Shown: positions 8,604-18,190 of the stretch, one piece after another
Position numbering within the stretch: position 1 is the first letter of the stretch
How the letters are laid out: each line of letters begins with the position of its first letter
NCBI GenBank assembly: GCA_001799395.1
Contig: MGTJ01000037.1
Span: 1-58,583 of the forward strand
Origin: Desulfobacterales bacterium RIFOXYA12_FULL_46_15
GTDB lineage: Bacteria > Desulfobacterota > Desulfobacteria > Desulfobacterales > Desulfobacteraceae
DNA: 58,583 nucleotides
Reading direction: 5' to 3'
The notes under the pieces: model-generated
The model's database searches: none
Told to the model about the DNA's origin: nothing
The model's input: the letters and a program-made list of their open reading frames with translations, nothing else
Made by a program: the position numbers and the translations under genes

Positions 8604-10853
8604 ACATTTCTGGTTCAGTTTAAAAGATTCATTAAAGATATCCAGGAGCTTTATATTCTGCTTGGCCATCATGACGCTGTTCCCGCTGATGGCATAAAAC
8701 AGAATACTCAGCCGGGTTTTTGAAGAATCATCCCGGATGCGTTTGATCTGGTTTTCATTATAATCATCCACCAGTTCTCTCAGATAATGGTATTGTCCGA
8801 CAGCATCCTGGCAGTCAATGATTTTTTTATCCCTGAATGCGGTTTCAACAAGAAAGATAATGTTTAAAAAAACTTTTTTTATTTCTTTTAATTCAGTGAT
8901 CTGGGCATCCAGAAGTCCTGTATGACGGTTGCTCACATGCATACTGGACCGGATGACCGTGTCCCTGTGGCCGTCGGACAGTTTTTGGAGCCTTCTGATG
9001 ATCTGGTAATAATTATAAGAAATTTCATGATCTTCCTTGGAAAGCAAGCGCAATACCTTAAAAATATTGGCCATGATAATATTGACGCTGTTTTGGAAAT
9101 GTTTAACACGTACCCTTTCCTGCCTCAGGGTCACAAGGTTTCCCTTGAAAAGCGAGTCAAAGGCAATATCAAGGGATTCGCGGATACCCTTTAAAAGAAA
9201 GGCCAGATGATCAAATGTCTGGGAAACTGCTTCCTGGAGATTATCAATTTTGTCCAGGTTGTAAATGGTCATTTCATCCTTGATTTTTACCTGGGCCTTA
9301 TGCTTATGGTGATTTGTCCAGATTATATACCCTGAAATAATCATTGAAATGATAAGCCCCGGGATTTTAAAATAAAAAAGGATACAGGCAAAGATAAAAG
9401 ATACGGCAAATGCAATGAAAGCTGTTAGAAACCATCCGCCAATCACGGTCAGAACTCCGGTTACTCTGAACACGGCACTTTCTCTTCCCCAGGCCTGGTC
9501 TGAAAAACTGGAACCCATGGCCACCATAAAAGTCACATAGGTGGTTGATAAGGGCAGTTTCTGCGATGTACCGAATGAAACAACCGCAGTTGCCACCATC
9601 AGATTTACCGATGCCCGGATAAGGTCAAAGGCTGGTTTTTCAGCATGGTTGTTTTTTGAATTTTCAGGTAAAACAGGCTTCATTCTGTTTCCAACAGCAT
9701 TTTGAAGGGTTTTAGGGGTAATGTTTTTGATTGAGCTGAACAGAGAATCAAACAGGTTGACAATTTTCCTGGACAGCCAGATGGATTCATATTTTTCTAT
9801 TCCCTCATCCTGCTGACCGAGACGAATTTCGGTTTCCGTGACGGTCCTGGCTTTTTTAGACAGCCAGAGGGCTGATACCATGATACCGCCTGCCAGAATC
9901 ATGATAGATGTTGGGGTGTGAATTTTTTTACTCAGGGCCGTCATCAGGATATTCATAGGGTCATTTGAAGAAGCAGCGCTTTGGAACGCGTTGAGGCCTG
10001 CCAGAGGGACACCGATAAAATTTACCAGGTCATTGGCCGCAAAGGCCATGGCCAGTGCAAATGTTCCGATGAGTACGATGGGTTTTAAGATATTGATTTT
10101 AAAACAGGTAAGCATCACCTGGAATAGAATAACGGTAACAATAAAGATGCAGGTCATGAGCAACGATGAATTGGCTTTTATCCAGGATGCAGTCTCTTCG
10201 CTCATGAAGGTTGTTCCGCCGGCACCTTGTACAAGGATGAAATAGGTAATGATCATCATGGATACCCCGCCCCAGAGAGCACCGTATCTTCTGAGTTTTT
10301 TCTGATAATCGAAAGTGAAAAGCATCCGGGATAAGGACTGCATCAAAGCCCCTGAGAAAAAAGCGACCACAATGGAGAGAAGAATGCTGCCGATAATCGC
10401 CATGGCTTTTGCTGTATTGATATAGTCCCACAGGGCCATGGTGGCGCCTGTTTCCGATGCGATCTTGATTGCAGCCAGGGCAACTGCCGCTCCCAGCAGG
10501 TCGAACACTATGGATACGGTGGTGGAAGTCGGTAATCCATAGGTGTTGAAAAGATCAAGCAAGAGGACGTCTGTAATCATGACGGCAAGAAAGATAGTGA
10601 GAAGTTCGGGCATGGTAAAAAACTGAGGATGAAAAATTCCTTTTCTGGCCACTTCCATCATACCGCCTGAAAAAGTAACACCTGCCAGTATGCCCAGGCT
10701 TGCAACGATCATAATAATAATAAATGGTGCAGCCTTTGATCCGATGGCTGAATTTAAAAAGTTCACTGCATCATTTGCAACGCCTACAATGAGGTCAAAG
10801 ACGGCAAATAATATCAGCAACCCGACAATTACATAGCACAGTTGAAATGTCAT
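8598..10853 (-). CDS. PiT-family inorganic phosphate permease with C-terminal helical domain
   Basis: The 751-residue integral membrane protein belongs to the PiT (Pit/PHO4) phosphate:cation symporter family. The duplicated family signature is visible as GVANDAVNFLNSAIGS near residue 25 and AMAFAANDLVNFIGVPLAG near residue 275. Roughly 12 hydrophobic segments fill residues 1-520. The last 220 residues are soluble and helical, resembling PhoU/DUF47 regulatory domains (LDKIDNLQEAVSQTFDHLAFLLKG). In many genomes that domain is a separate upstream gene; here it is fused. The protein is about 250 residues longer than a plain Pit. It stands alone on the minus strand. Confidence 0.88.
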   Translation of the reverse strand: MTFQLCYVIVGLLILFAVFDLIVGVANDAVNFLNSAIGSKAAPFIIIMIVASLGILAGVTFSGGMMEVARKGIFHPQFFTMPELLTIFLAVMITDVLLLDLFNTYGLPTSTTVSIVFDLLGAAVALAAIKIASETGATMALWDYINTAKAMAIIGSILLSIVVAFFSGALMQSLSRMLFTFDYQKKLRRYGALWGGVSMMIITYFILVQGAGGTTFMSEETASWIKANSSLLMTCIFIVTVILFQVMLTCFKINILKPIVLIGTFALAMAFAANDLVNFIGVPLAGLNAFQSAASSNDPMNILMTALSKKIHTPTSIMILAGGIMVSALWLSKKARTVTETEIRLGQQDEGIEKYESIWLSRKIVNLFDSLFSSIKNITPKTLQNAVGNRMKPVLPENSKNNHAEKPAFDLIRASVNLMVATAVVSFGTSQKLPLSTTYVTFMVAMGSSFSDQAWGRESAVFRVTGVLTVIGGWFLTAFIAFAVSFIFACILFYFKIPGLIISMIISGYIIWTNHHKHKAQVKIKDEMTIYNLDKIDNLQEAVSQTFDHLAFLLKGIRESLDIAFDSLFKGNLVTLRQERVRVKHFQNSVNIIMANIFKVLRLLSKEDHEISYNYYQIIRRLQKLSDGHRDTVIRSSMHVSNRHTGLLDAQITELKEIKKVFLNIIFLVETAFRDKKIIDCQDAVGQYHYLRELVDDYNENQIKRIRDDSSKTRLSILFYAISGNSVMMAKQNIKLLDIFNESFKLNQKCS

Positions 10854-10964
10854 AATTATTTTTCTTTTAAATATTTATTTTGTCGGCTTATTTAGACTAT
10901 TTCGCTTAATCATACAACTATTTGTGATTGTTTTAATGCAATCCTAACAATAGGGTGGGATATT

Positions 10965-11837
10965 TTAACATAAAAGTTTCAGGATCTTTTCATAAACCTG
11001 CTTTTTGTGAAACCCGGTTTTTTTTGCAATCTGCCTTGCTAATTCAGATGTGCCAAGATCAGTTGATGCAAGCGTTTCCCGGATGATTTTTTCAAGTACA
11101 TTCTCATCCATGATCGTATCTTCTGACCCGCATCCCTGCACAAAGAGGCAACATTCTCCTTTTATGATTTCTTTTTCATTCAAGGCCCTGAGGATTTCTG
11201 AAAGGTTTCCCCGGCTATATTCTTCATGGAGTTTGGTAATTTCCCTTGCCATGCAGGCCTGCCGGTCTCCGAAAACCCTGATCATGGTCCCAATAAGAAT
11301 TTTTATCCGTCTGGGAGATTCATAAAAAATAAGGGTGGGTTTCTGATTTTTTAAAAGTTCAAGGGTCTGTTGAAGCTTCTGAGTTTTTTTAGGGAGAAAC
11401 CCTGAAAAATGAAAAGCATCTGTTGGAAGCCCGGACACACTTAATCCTGCAATGGCAGCACAGCAGCCGGGAATGGGGATAACCCGGATATTTTCTTTTG
11501 AAACACTCCGGATCAGGTTGTATCCAGGGTCGGAAATGGTAGGTGTTCCGGCATCGGAAATCAGGGCAATATTAAGACCGTTTTTTAAATGGGAGATGAA
11601 CAAGGGCGTTTTATCCGCTTCATTGTACTCATGGCATGAGATAAGCCGGGTCTCAACCCCATAATGGTTCAGAAGTATTTTTGAATGCCGGGTGTCTTCT
11701 GCAGCAATCAGATCCACTTGCTTTAAGACGTTAACGGCCCGATAGGTCATATCTTCAAGATTCCCTATGGGGGTAGCCACCACATATAAGGTACCGTATA
11801 AGGAAGGGATTTTTATATTATCGGGTCTGGAAGGCAT
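10965..11837 (-). CDS. rsmI: 16S rRNA (cytidine1402-2'-O)-methyltransferase
   Basis: RsmI methylates the ribose of C1402 in the 16S decoding centre. The 290-residue tetrapyrrole methylase-fold protein opens with LYVVATPIGNLEDMTYRA and shows AAEDTRHSKILLNHYG and DAGTPTISDPG, all diagnostic. A C-terminal helical domain follows. The start overlaps the upstream yraN gene by 20 nt. It is the last gene of the ffh-to-rsmI operon. Confidence 0.95.
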   Translation of the reverse strand: MPSRPDNIKIPSLYGTLYVVATPIGNLEDMTYRAVNVLKQVDLIAAEDTRHSKILLNHYGVETRLISCHEYNEADKTPLFISHLKNGLNIALISDAGTPTISDPGYNLIRSVSKENIRVIPIPGCCAAIAGLSVSGLPTDAFHFSGFLPKKTQKLQQTLELLKNQKPTLIFYESPRRIKILIGTMIRVFGDRQACMAREITKLHEEYSRGNLSEILRALNEKEIIKGECCLFVQGCGSEDTIMDENVLEKIIRETLASTDLGTSELARQIAKKTGFHKKQVYEKILKLLC

Positions 11838-12183
11838 TTTTAATCAAATTGAATTCGAGTCTGCCGTCTTTTTCAAGGACTTCGATAACATCAAACCGGA
11901 TTTTTGATTCCATCAGCCTGTTTTTTTTCAGATAAAAAGTGGCACCCAGGATAATTTTATTCTGTTTCGAAACTGTCACCGATTCCTTCGGAAATCCTTT
12001 ATTGATATTGCGGCGAGTTTTCACTTCCACAAAACAGAGGGTTTCATGATCCTTTGCAATAATATCGATTTCTGCCGCCCTGGTCTGGAAATTGGTTTCC
12101 AGAATATTAAACCCATTGGCTTGAAGAAAGCCTATGGCTGCGGATTCTCCTTTTTGCCCAAAGGCTTTCCGGTTATCAGGCAT
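11818..12183 (-). CDS. yraN: YraN/UPF0102 family putative endonuclease
   Basis: This 121-residue protein has the PD-(D/E)xK-like UPF0102 fold. The N-terminal helix is FGQKGESAAIGFLQANGFNILETNF, followed by AAEIDIIAKD and LCFVEVKTRRN. The D and ExK residues of the putative nuclease centre are therefore present. The function is not established. It is classically linked to rnhB and rsmI, exactly as here. It overlaps rnhB by 8 nt and rsmI by 20 nt. Confidence 0.9.
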   Translation of the reverse strand: MPDNRKAFGQKGESAAIGFLQANGFNILETNFQTRAAEIDIIAKDHETLCFVEVKTRRNINKGFPKESVTVSKQNKIILGATFYLKKNRLMESKIRFDVIEVLEKDGRLEFNLIKNAFQTR

Positions 12184-12793
12184 GAAGATCCTCTTTTACC
12201 CCTCTGAAGGTCAAGCGGTGAACCGGGCAGGGGCCGTGTTTTGATATGGCCTCTTTATGGGCTTTTGTCGGATACCCTTTATGGCGGATAAAATCATAGA
12301 TCGGATAAATCTCATGGAGTTCTTTCATGATGGCATCCCTTGTCACCTTTGCAATGATGGATGCTGCAGCAATCGAAATACTTTTTGAATCTCCTTTGAT
12401 AATGGCAGACTGACGGATCTCAATATCCAGGGTGAACTTGCCGTCTATCAGGAGAAAGTCCGGAACAGGGGAGCCCGGGAGAACTGAAAGATTCTCTACT
12501 GCTCGCTTCATGGAAAGAAGGGAGGCCTTTAGAATATTGATCGCATCAATTTCATGGTGTGTGGCAATGCCGGTAGAAACAGCAATTGCTTTTTCCATGA
12601 TCCTTGGAAAAAGCGCATCACGTTTTTTTTCAGAGAGTTTTTTGGAATCGTTGATCCCTTCACAAAAGAAATCATGGGGAAGGATGACGGCAGCAGACAC
12701 GACAGGGCCGGCAAGGGGTCCCCTGCCGGCCTCGTCAATACCTGCAATCATGTTATACCCTAAGGCCTTTGCATTGTGCTCAAATTGCCACAT
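12176..12793 (-). CDS. rnhB: Ribonuclease HII
   Basis: RNase HII removes ribonucleotides and RNA from RNA-DNA hybrids. The 205-residue protein carries the catalytic motif GIDEAGRGPLAGPVV near residue 19. Further conserved segments are NDSKKLSEKKRD, LLIDG and SIAAASIIAKVTRD. It lies between rplS and yraN. Confidence 0.96.
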   Translation of the reverse strand: MWQFEHNAKALGYNMIAGIDEAGRGPLAGPVVSAAVILPHDFFCEGINDSKKLSEKKRDALFPRIMEKAIAVSTGIATHHEIDAINILKASLLSMKRAVENLSVLPGSPVPDFLLIDGKFTLDIEIRQSAIIKGDSKSISIAAASIIAKVTRDAIMKELHEIYPIYDFIRHKGYPTKAHKEAISKHGPCPVHRLTFRGVKEDLHA

Positions 12794-12821
12794 CAGCAGA
12801 ATCAGTAAGGTTTCGGTTTCA

Positions 12822-13172
12822 TCAGGAAGGCCGTTTTTCTTTAATCCTGGCTGCCTTGCCCCGAAGATTTCTAAGATAGTAAAGCTTGGATCTTCTGACT
12901 TTACCTTTTGTGATAACTTCTATTTTATCAATGGATGGTGAATAAAGGGGAAATATTCTTTCAACACCCACACCGCTTGATATTTTTCTAACGGTAAAAC
13001 GGGCACTTGAAAAACCCCCGGTTTTTTTGATCACAACACCCTGGAACACCTGGATGCGTTCTTTTTCACCCTCACTGATTTTTACATGGACATTGATGGT
13101 ATCTCCTGAGTTAAAATCCGGGATATCAAGGCGCATCTGTTCTCTTTCCAATTTTTCGATTACATTTTTCAT
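12822..13172 (-). CDS. rplS: 50S ribosomal protein L19
   Basis: L19 sits at the 30S/50S interface. The 116-residue protein matches family length, with [43 protein letters not shown] and [17 protein letters not shown] all recognisable. The trmD-rplS linkage is conserved, with one RNA methylase gene inserted between them here. Confidence 0.97.
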   Translation of the reverse strand: MKNVIEKLEREQMRLDIPDFNSGDTINVHVKISEGEKERIQVFQGVVIKKTGGFSSARFTVRKISSGVGVERIFPLYSPSIDKIEVITKGKVRRSKLYYLRNLRGKAARIKEKRPS

Positions 13173-13218
13173 TTATTTCTCCTAGTATCTTTCCTTTTGG
13201 CAAATAGGGATAAAGGTC

Positions 13219-13782
13219 TTATCTGCCGTTTGTAATCCGGTCTAAATATATTGATACGGCAGATCTGACAGAAAGATGATTATAATCCGCTTTGCCGGAA
13301 ATAGGTTCCAGAGCATAATCACAGGTATCAATCAGTTCATCTGCCAATCCCCAGGCCGTTCCAAAAATAAGGGCATGGGAAACTCTATTCTCAAGCTTCT
13401 GCCGCAGCATTTCAGTCGTTATTGAACCGGGAACGGGTGCTGCACTTGTGGCAATGGTCACAACCGGTTCCATCCTTTCCTGTTTTATTCCGCTGATAGC
13501 ATCCTCAAAGGTGCGGGTCACACGGATCAGTTCCAGAGCACTTTTCCTGAACGGGTTCAGTTTGCCGCCCACCCCCTTTATCCAGTGATCAATTACCTGG
13601 CAGGCAAGGGTTTCCTGATCTTCAAAGGGAGTAACCACATAAAATCCTTTGACACCAAAGGTAATGGATGCCCTTGCAATATCATGCAGATCAATGGTGG
13701 TCAAAGCCGATCCAATAGGCAATCCTTTTTTGCTTTTTACAGGAAAATGGATCAGCACCACATAAAGATTATTCTCGGGCAA
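13219..13782 (-). CDS. SPOUT-type SAM-dependent RNA methyltransferase of the trmD-linked family
   Basis: The protein resembles the RNA methyltransferase family (Methyltrn_RNA_4 type) found beside trmD in deltaproteobacteria and others. Recognisable segments are LYVVLIHFPV, TTIDLHDIARASITFGVKGFYVVTP, ALIFGTAWGLADE and YNHLSVRSAVSIYLDRI, the last resembling the knotted SAM-binding end of SPOUT enzymes. A TTG at 13780-13782 is preferred as start (187 aa, MPENNLYVVLI). It lies about 10 nt after GGGAG and overlaps trmD by only 14 nt. An upstream ATG at 13833 would overlap trmD by 65 nt. The target RNA is unknown. Confidence 0.8.
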   Translation of the reverse strand: MPENNLYVVLIHFPVKSKKGLPIGSALTTIDLHDIARASITFGVKGFYVVTPFEDQETLACQVIDHWIKGVGGKLNPFRKSALELIRVTRTFEDAISGIKQERMEPVVTIATSAAPVPGSITTEMLRQKLENRVSHALIFGTAWGLADELIDTCDYALEPISGKADYNHLSVRSAVSIYLDRITNGR

Positions 13783-14524
13783 GGGTCTCAAGCTCCCGGC
13801 ACCATTGGCGGACAATTTTTTTTTCTTCAGCATTCAGTACTGTTTTTTCAAACAGATCAGGCCGTTTCAAAAAGGTCCGCTGAAGAGAGGATTTCTTTCT
13901 CCACTGCCTTATCTTTTCATGATTCCCGGACAACAGGATATCCGGAATCTTTTGCCCCTCAAATTCTTCCGGTCTTGTATAGTGTGCATACTCCAGCCGG
14001 TCATCCATAAACGAATCCGACCGGAAAGACTCCTCACTGCCAAGAACCCCGGGGATCAACCGGGCAATGGTATCAATCATTACCATTGCTCCAAGTTCTC
14101 CGCCTGTCATGACATAATCTCCAATGGAAATTTCTTCATCCACCAGAAGGCTGTACACCCGTTCATCAATGCCTTCGTATCTGCCGCAGATCAGAATAAG
14201 CCCCTGTTGGAGTCCGGCCAGTTGAAGGGCCTTTTCCTGGTTGAACTTATTTCCCTGCGGGGTTAACAATATAACCTTTGATTCAGGTGCCCGGCTCTTT
14301 GCACATAACACAGCGGCATTTAAAGGTTCCGGTTTCATTACCATGCCGCTGCCGCCGCCATAGGGTCTGTCATCAACCGTGTTATGGCGGTCTGTTGAAA
14401 AGTCCCTGATATTGATGCAATGCCCTGTGATCAGATTGTTTTCGATCCCCCTGGAAATCATTCCGTTCTGAAAAAAAGCATTGATCAGCTCTGGAAACAG
14501 GCTCAACACCATAAAGTCCATCAA
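13769..14524 (-). CDS. trmD: tRNA (guanine37-N1)-methyltransferase
   Basis: TrmD makes m1G37 to prevent +1 frameshifting. The 251-residue protein shows DFMVLSLFPE at the N-terminus, then DDRPYGGGSGMVMKPEP, LICGRYEGIDERV and the knot segment EISIGDYVMTGGELGAM. The C-terminal domain ends around RPEEFEGQKIPDILLSGNH. The start overlaps the rimM stop by 4 nt. Confidence 0.97.
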   Translation of the reverse strand: MMDFMVLSLFPELINAFFQNGMISRGIENNLITGHCINIRDFSTDRHNTVDDRPYGGGSGMVMKPEPLNAAVLCAKSRAPESKVILLTPQGNKFNQEKALQLAGLQQGLILICGRYEGIDERVYSLLVDEEISIGDYVMTGGELGAMVMIDTIARLIPGVLGSEESFRSDSFMDDRLEYAHYTRPEEFEGQKIPDILLSGNHEKIRQWRKKSSLQRTFLKRPDLFEKTVLNAEEKKIVRQWCRELETLARE

Positions 14525-15033
14525 TAATCCTCAGGCAAGGTGGTTTTTACTGTATGGCAGTTCATATCCACGGATTCAACAAAATATTTGTGCATGGGCA
14601 CAAGGGTTTCCCTTTCACTGTCTGTTACCACCAGGACATCATTTGCACCGGTCTGGAATATATGAGTAATTTTTCCCAGATACCCTTTTAAGTGGTCAAC
14701 CACATCAAGACCCATCAGATCCTGCCAATACCAAGTATCCTTTTCCGGCTCCGGCAGCTGATCCCTGTCTACCAGGATTTCTTTTCCAACAAGATTTTCG
14801 GCCTGGTCCCGGCTTTCAATCCCCTCAAGGGTGAGTAATACCCCATGTTTATGTGGGGAGGAATGAAGGATGAGATAGGACTTGCCTGCCTCTCCATCGC
14901 TTCTTGCAACTATGATTCTGCCTTTTTTGAATGTATCAACAGATTCTGCAAAAGATGCAACCTTGAGTATACCGTTGAGACCATGAACCCCGGTTACCTT
15001 GCCTATGGTAAACGAAGCAGTGTTGTCCATCAT
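14521..15033 (-). CDS. rimM: Ribosome maturation factor RimM
   Basis: RimM assists 30S head assembly and binds S19. The 170-residue protein has the N-terminal IGKVTGVHGLNGILKV motif and the C-terminal PRC-barrel region (DTWYWQDLMGLDVVD, GANDVLVVT, LVPMHKYFVESVDMN). It follows the KH-domain gene directly and overlaps trmD by 4 nt. Confidence 0.94.
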   Translation of the reverse strand: MMDNTASFTIGKVTGVHGLNGILKVASFAESVDTFKKGRIIVARSDGEAGKSYLILHSSPHKHGVLLTLEGIESRDQAENLVGKEILVDRDQLPEPEKDTWYWQDLMGLDVVDHLKGYLGKITHIFQTGANDVLVVTDSERETLVPMHKYFVESVDMNCHTVKTTLPEDY

Positions 15034-15264
15034 TTATTCAATAATTTCAAGAACCGTGCGTCTTTTAAGTTTTGTGGATGCTGCACTTAAAATCGTTCTC
15101 ATGGCTCGCGCCGATCTTCCCTGTTTTCCGATCACCTTCCCGAGATCCTCTTTTGCTACCTTAAGTTCCAGAACTGAAGTCTGATCACCCACGACTTCCG
15201 ATACCTGAACCAGATCAGGACTGTCTACCAATGCTTTTGCAATGTATTCTATCAGCTCTTTCAT
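15034..15264 (-). CDS. khpA: KH-domain RNA-binding protein KhpA (UPF0109)
   Basis: This is a 76-residue single KH-domain protein with the GxxG-type loop in [19 protein letters not shown]. KhpA-type proteins bind RNA, often with KhpB, and are encoded between rpsP and rimM in many bacteria, as here. Its stop abuts the rimM start. Confidence 0.93.
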   Translation of the reverse strand: MKELIEYIAKALVDSPDLVQVSEVVGDQTSVLELKVAKEDLGKVIGKQGRSARAMRTILSAASTKLKRRTVLEIIE

Positions 15265-15324
15265 ATCAAAATCTCCTATTAATGGGGTAGTGAGAATACA
15301 AAAGGCGGCATACTAAAGGGCTTT

Positions 15325-15579
15325 TTACGCTTCGGCTTGACTGATGCCCTGCCGTTTTAATATGCTCCGGACAGTTGTGGATGGGATTGCACCTTCGCCC
15401 AGCCAGTATTTCACTCTTTCCTCTTTCAGCGTAACGGCAGCCGGGTTCATCATGGGATTGTAGGTGCCCAGAAGCTCCATAAATCTGCCGTCTCTCGGAC
15501 ATTCGATATCCGCAGCCACTATTCTGTAAAAAGGTCTTTTCCGTGTTCCTTTTCGGGTCAATCTGATTCTAACAGCCAT
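15325..15579 (-). CDS. rpsP: 30S ribosomal protein S16
   Basis: S16 is an early-assembly 30S protein. The 84-residue sequence opens with [23 protein letters not shown] and contains [11 protein letters not shown] and the [20 protein letters not shown] end, all diagnostic. It lies 16 nt downstream of ffh. Confidence 0.97.
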   Translation of the reverse strand: MAVRIRLTRKGTRKRPFYRIVAADIECPRDGRFMELLGTYNPMMNPAAVTLKEERVKYWLGEGAIPSTTVRSILKRQGISQAEA

Positions 15580-15595
15580 ATTCTTTTTTTTCTCC

Positions 15596-16921
15596 TTAAA
15601 ACGGCAGCATGTTTTTTAATGACCGCATACCGCCTTTATTAAATTGCTTTATCATTTTCATGGATTGAGAATAACTCTTCAGGAGTTTATTGATATCCTG
15701 AACCGTGGTTCCGCTTCCGTTTGCAATCCTGATTTTTCTCGACCCCTTGATAATACCGTACTCACGTCTTTCCAAAGGTGTCATTGAATTGATCATAGCT
15801 TCAATTTTAACAAACTCTTTGTCATCAATATTCAGATCTTTCAATCCTTTTTTATTCACGCCCGGCAGCATCCCCAAAAGATCTTTAACGGATCCCATTT
15901 TCCGGACCATTTTCATCTGATTCCTGAAATCTTCCAGGGTAAAGGCATTTTTCCTTAATTTTTTTTCAATCTCCCCGGCTTCCTTCTGGTCAAACGCTTC
16001 CTGCGCCTTTTCAATAAAAGACAGGGTGTCTCCCATACCGAGAATCCGGGATGCCATCCGGGCCGGGTGAAAAGGCTCAAGGGCCGTTAATTTTTCTCCC
16101 ACACCGATGAATTTCAACGGTTTTCCGGTAACTGCCTTTATGGATAAGGCAGCGCCACCCCGGGCATCACCATCCATTTTTGTCAGGACAATGCCATTCA
16201 GATCCAGGGCCGTGTCAAAGGAGCCTGCTATATTCACGGCATCCTGTCCTGTCATGGCATCGGCCACCAGAAGGATTTCTGTCGGGTTGACCCCTTTTTT
16301 AATGGTCTTGAGTTCAGCCATTAATGTTTCATCCAGGTGCAGTCTTCCTGCCGTATCCAGGATCAGGGTGTCACACCCTTCTGCCCTGGCGGCCAGGATT
16401 GCGTCCTGGCAGATTTTTAAAGGAAGCATATCGGTTGTTGACTGAAAAACAGGAATATCCAGTTGCTTTCCGATCTTTTTGAGCTGGTCAATGGCTGCCG
16501 GACGGTAAACATCCACCGGCACCAGAAAAGGCTTTTTATCCATTTTTCTGAGATAAAAAGCAAGCTTTCCCGCTGTTGTGGTTTTGCCAGAGCCCTGAAG
16601 TCCCACAAGCATAACGGAATTAAGGGTCTTCCCATCAAGGTTCAGACCTTGATGGGAAGACCCCATCATCCTTGTAAATTCATCATTTACAATTTTTATA
16701 ACCTGCTGGCCGGGTGTAAGACTTTGCATCACTTCCTGGCCCAAAGCCCGTTCTTTTATGTCTGCAATAACCTGTTTTGTGACTTTATAATTGACATCTG
16801 CCTCAAGCAATGCCATACGGACCTGCTTAAGACCATCTTCAATGTTCTTTTCATTCAGGGTACCATGACCTTTCAGCTTTTTAAAGACCGAGTCAAGTCT
16901 GTCGCTCAAACTTTCAAACAT
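15596..16921 (-). CDS. ffh: Signal recognition particle protein Ffh
   Basis: Ffh is the SRP GTPase that targets nascent membrane proteins. It has an N-terminal helical bundle, the G1 motif [15 protein letters not shown] near residue 105, [10 protein letters not shown] and [14 protein letters not shown], and a methionine-rich M domain ending [21 protein letters not shown]. The ATG at 16921 gives 441 residues starting MFESLSDRL. An in-frame TTG at 16933 is less likely. It is the first gene of the ten-gene operon reaching rsmI. Confidence 0.96.
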   Translation of the reverse strand: MFESLSDRLDSVFKKLKGHGTLNEKNIEDGLKQVRMALLEADVNYKVTKQVIADIKERALGQEVMQSLTPGQQVIKIVNDEFTRMMGSSHQGLNLDGKTLNSVMLVGLQGSGKTTTAGKLAFYLRKMDKKPFLVPVDVYRPAAIDQLKKIGKQLDIPVFQSTTDMLPLKICQDAILAARAEGCDTLILDTAGRLHLDETLMAELKTIKKGVNPTEILLVADAMTGQDAVNIAGSFDTALDLNGIVLTKMDGDARGGAALSIKAVTGKPLKFIGVGEKLTALEPFHPARMASRILGMGDTLSFIEKAQEAFDQKEAGEIEKKLRKNAFTLEDFRNQMKMVRKMGSVKDLLGMLPGVNKKGLKDLNIDDKEFVKIEAMINSMTPLERREYGIIKGSRKIRIANGSGTTVQDINKLLKSYSQSMKMIKQFNKGGMRSLKNMLPF

Positions 16922-16964
16922 AAAAAAAATCAACCTTCAAAAATCAAATCAAATCAAATCGTTG

Positions 16965-16993
16965 AAATTAGTATAGATTCCGTGTTATGTCAA
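16965..16993 (-). promoter_or_regulatory. Predicted promoter of the ffh-rsmI operon
   Basis: On the minus strand a perfect TTGACA (16988-16993) is separated by 17 nt from TAATTT (16965-16970). Transcription would start close to 16957, about 35 nt before the ffh ATG. The leader contains four short AAATC/GATTT direct repeats at about 16940-16960. Confidence 0.5.
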
Positions 16994-17025
16994 GAAAATA
17001 ATAAAATTTGAACTGATATGAATAT

Positions 17026-18066
17026 ATGAAAAACTTACTTGATTTTACACGGCAGGAGATTTCTGTCTGGCTTGAAGAGCAAGGTATCCAGCCGTTCAGA
17101 GCAGGCCAGATATCTAAGTGGATCCATATCCGGCAGGTGAATGTATTTGAAGAGATGACGGATCTTTCAAAAGAGCTTCGGAAAAAACTTGAAGAGCATT
17201 TTTATATCCCGCGGTTGACTGTTGAAAAAAAGATGGTTTCCGCTGATACAACTGAGAAATTTCTGTTCAGGCTTGATGACGGTCTCCATATTGAATCCGT
17301 ACTGATCCCCGGCAAAGCTCATTTTACCCTGTGTGTATCCTCCCAGGTTGGGTGTGCCCAGAACTGCCGGTTCTGCCTGACGGCCAGGGGCGGGTTTGTA
17401 AGGAACCTCACCGTTGCCGAAATGATAGCTCAGATCAGGGATATCCGGTTTTATCTGATGCAAAAATCCATTGATCCCTTAAAACTTTCCAATATTGTTT
17501 TTATGGGAATGGGGGAGCCCCTTGCCAATTACCAGAACCTTATAAAAGCCCTGGAAACCATTACCGATAGCGATTATGGATTTAAATTTTCGCCTCGGCA
17601 TGTCACGGTTTCAACATCCGGCCTGGTCCCGAAGATAACACAACTCGGGCTTGACACCAGCGTAAATCTTGCAGTGTCCCTGAATGCCACAACAGATGAA
17701 ATGCGATCCGAACTTATGCCCATCAATGATAAATACCCGTTGAAACAATTGCTGGAAACCTGCCGGACATTTACCATGAAGCCGAGAAACAAGATTACCT
17801 TTGAATATATTCTAATGAAGGGTGTGAATGATTCCAAGGAAGATGCCTTGAGGCTCGCTAAGCTTCTTTCACCCATTAAATCAAAGATTAATCTGATCCC
17901 GTTTAATGAGTATGAAGAGAGTAATTTTAAGCAGCCATCCCAGAAAACCATCAGTGATTTTCTTCAGGTTTTGCTTGACAGGAATTTTACAGCCATTATC
18001 AGGAAAAGCAAGGGAGATGATATCCTGGCTGCATGCGGGCAACTGAAAGCAAAATTGATTTCTTAA
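17026..18066 (+). CDS. rlmN: Dual-specificity 23S rRNA/tRNA adenine C2-methyltransferase RlmN
   Basis: RlmN is a radical SAM enzyme that makes m2A2503 in 23S rRNA and m2A37 in some tRNAs. The 346-residue protein shows the radical SAM cysteines in GCAQNCRFCLTARGG near residue 110, the MGMGEPLANY motif and ILMKGVNDS. The resolving cysteine is near the C-terminus in AACGQL. It is divergent from ffh. Confidence 0.96.
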   Translation: MKNLLDFTRQEISVWLEEQGIQPFRAGQISKWIHIRQVNVFEEMTDLSKELRKKLEEHFYIPRLTVEKKMVSADTTEKFLFRLDDGLHIESVLIPGKAHFTLCVSSQVGCAQNCRFCLTARGGFVRNLTVAEMIAQIRDIRFYLMQKSIDPLKLSNIVFMGMGEPLANYQNLIKALETITDSDYGFKFSPRHVTVSTSGLVPKITQLGLDTSVNLAVSLNATTDEMRSELMPINDKYPLKQLLETCRTFTMKPRNKITFEYILMKGVNDSKEDALRLAKLLSPIKSKINLIPFNEYEESNFKQPSQKTISDFLQVLLDRNFTAIIRKSKGDDILAACGQLKAKLIS

Positions 18067-18190
18067 ATATGGTATTGAATCTTTAAGGATTTGATTTATA
18101 ATATGTGGTGTAATCAACGATATGACAATGTTATAAATTATGACTAAAATATCCTTTACCAATAACCCTTATTAATGATCGGAAGAAAAC

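Noticed and set aside
13783-13833. Upstream ATG for the trmD-linked RNA methylase
   Set aside because: It would overlap trmD by 65 nt and add a poorly conserved Lys-rich stretch. The TTG at 13782 has a better-placed ribosome-binding site.
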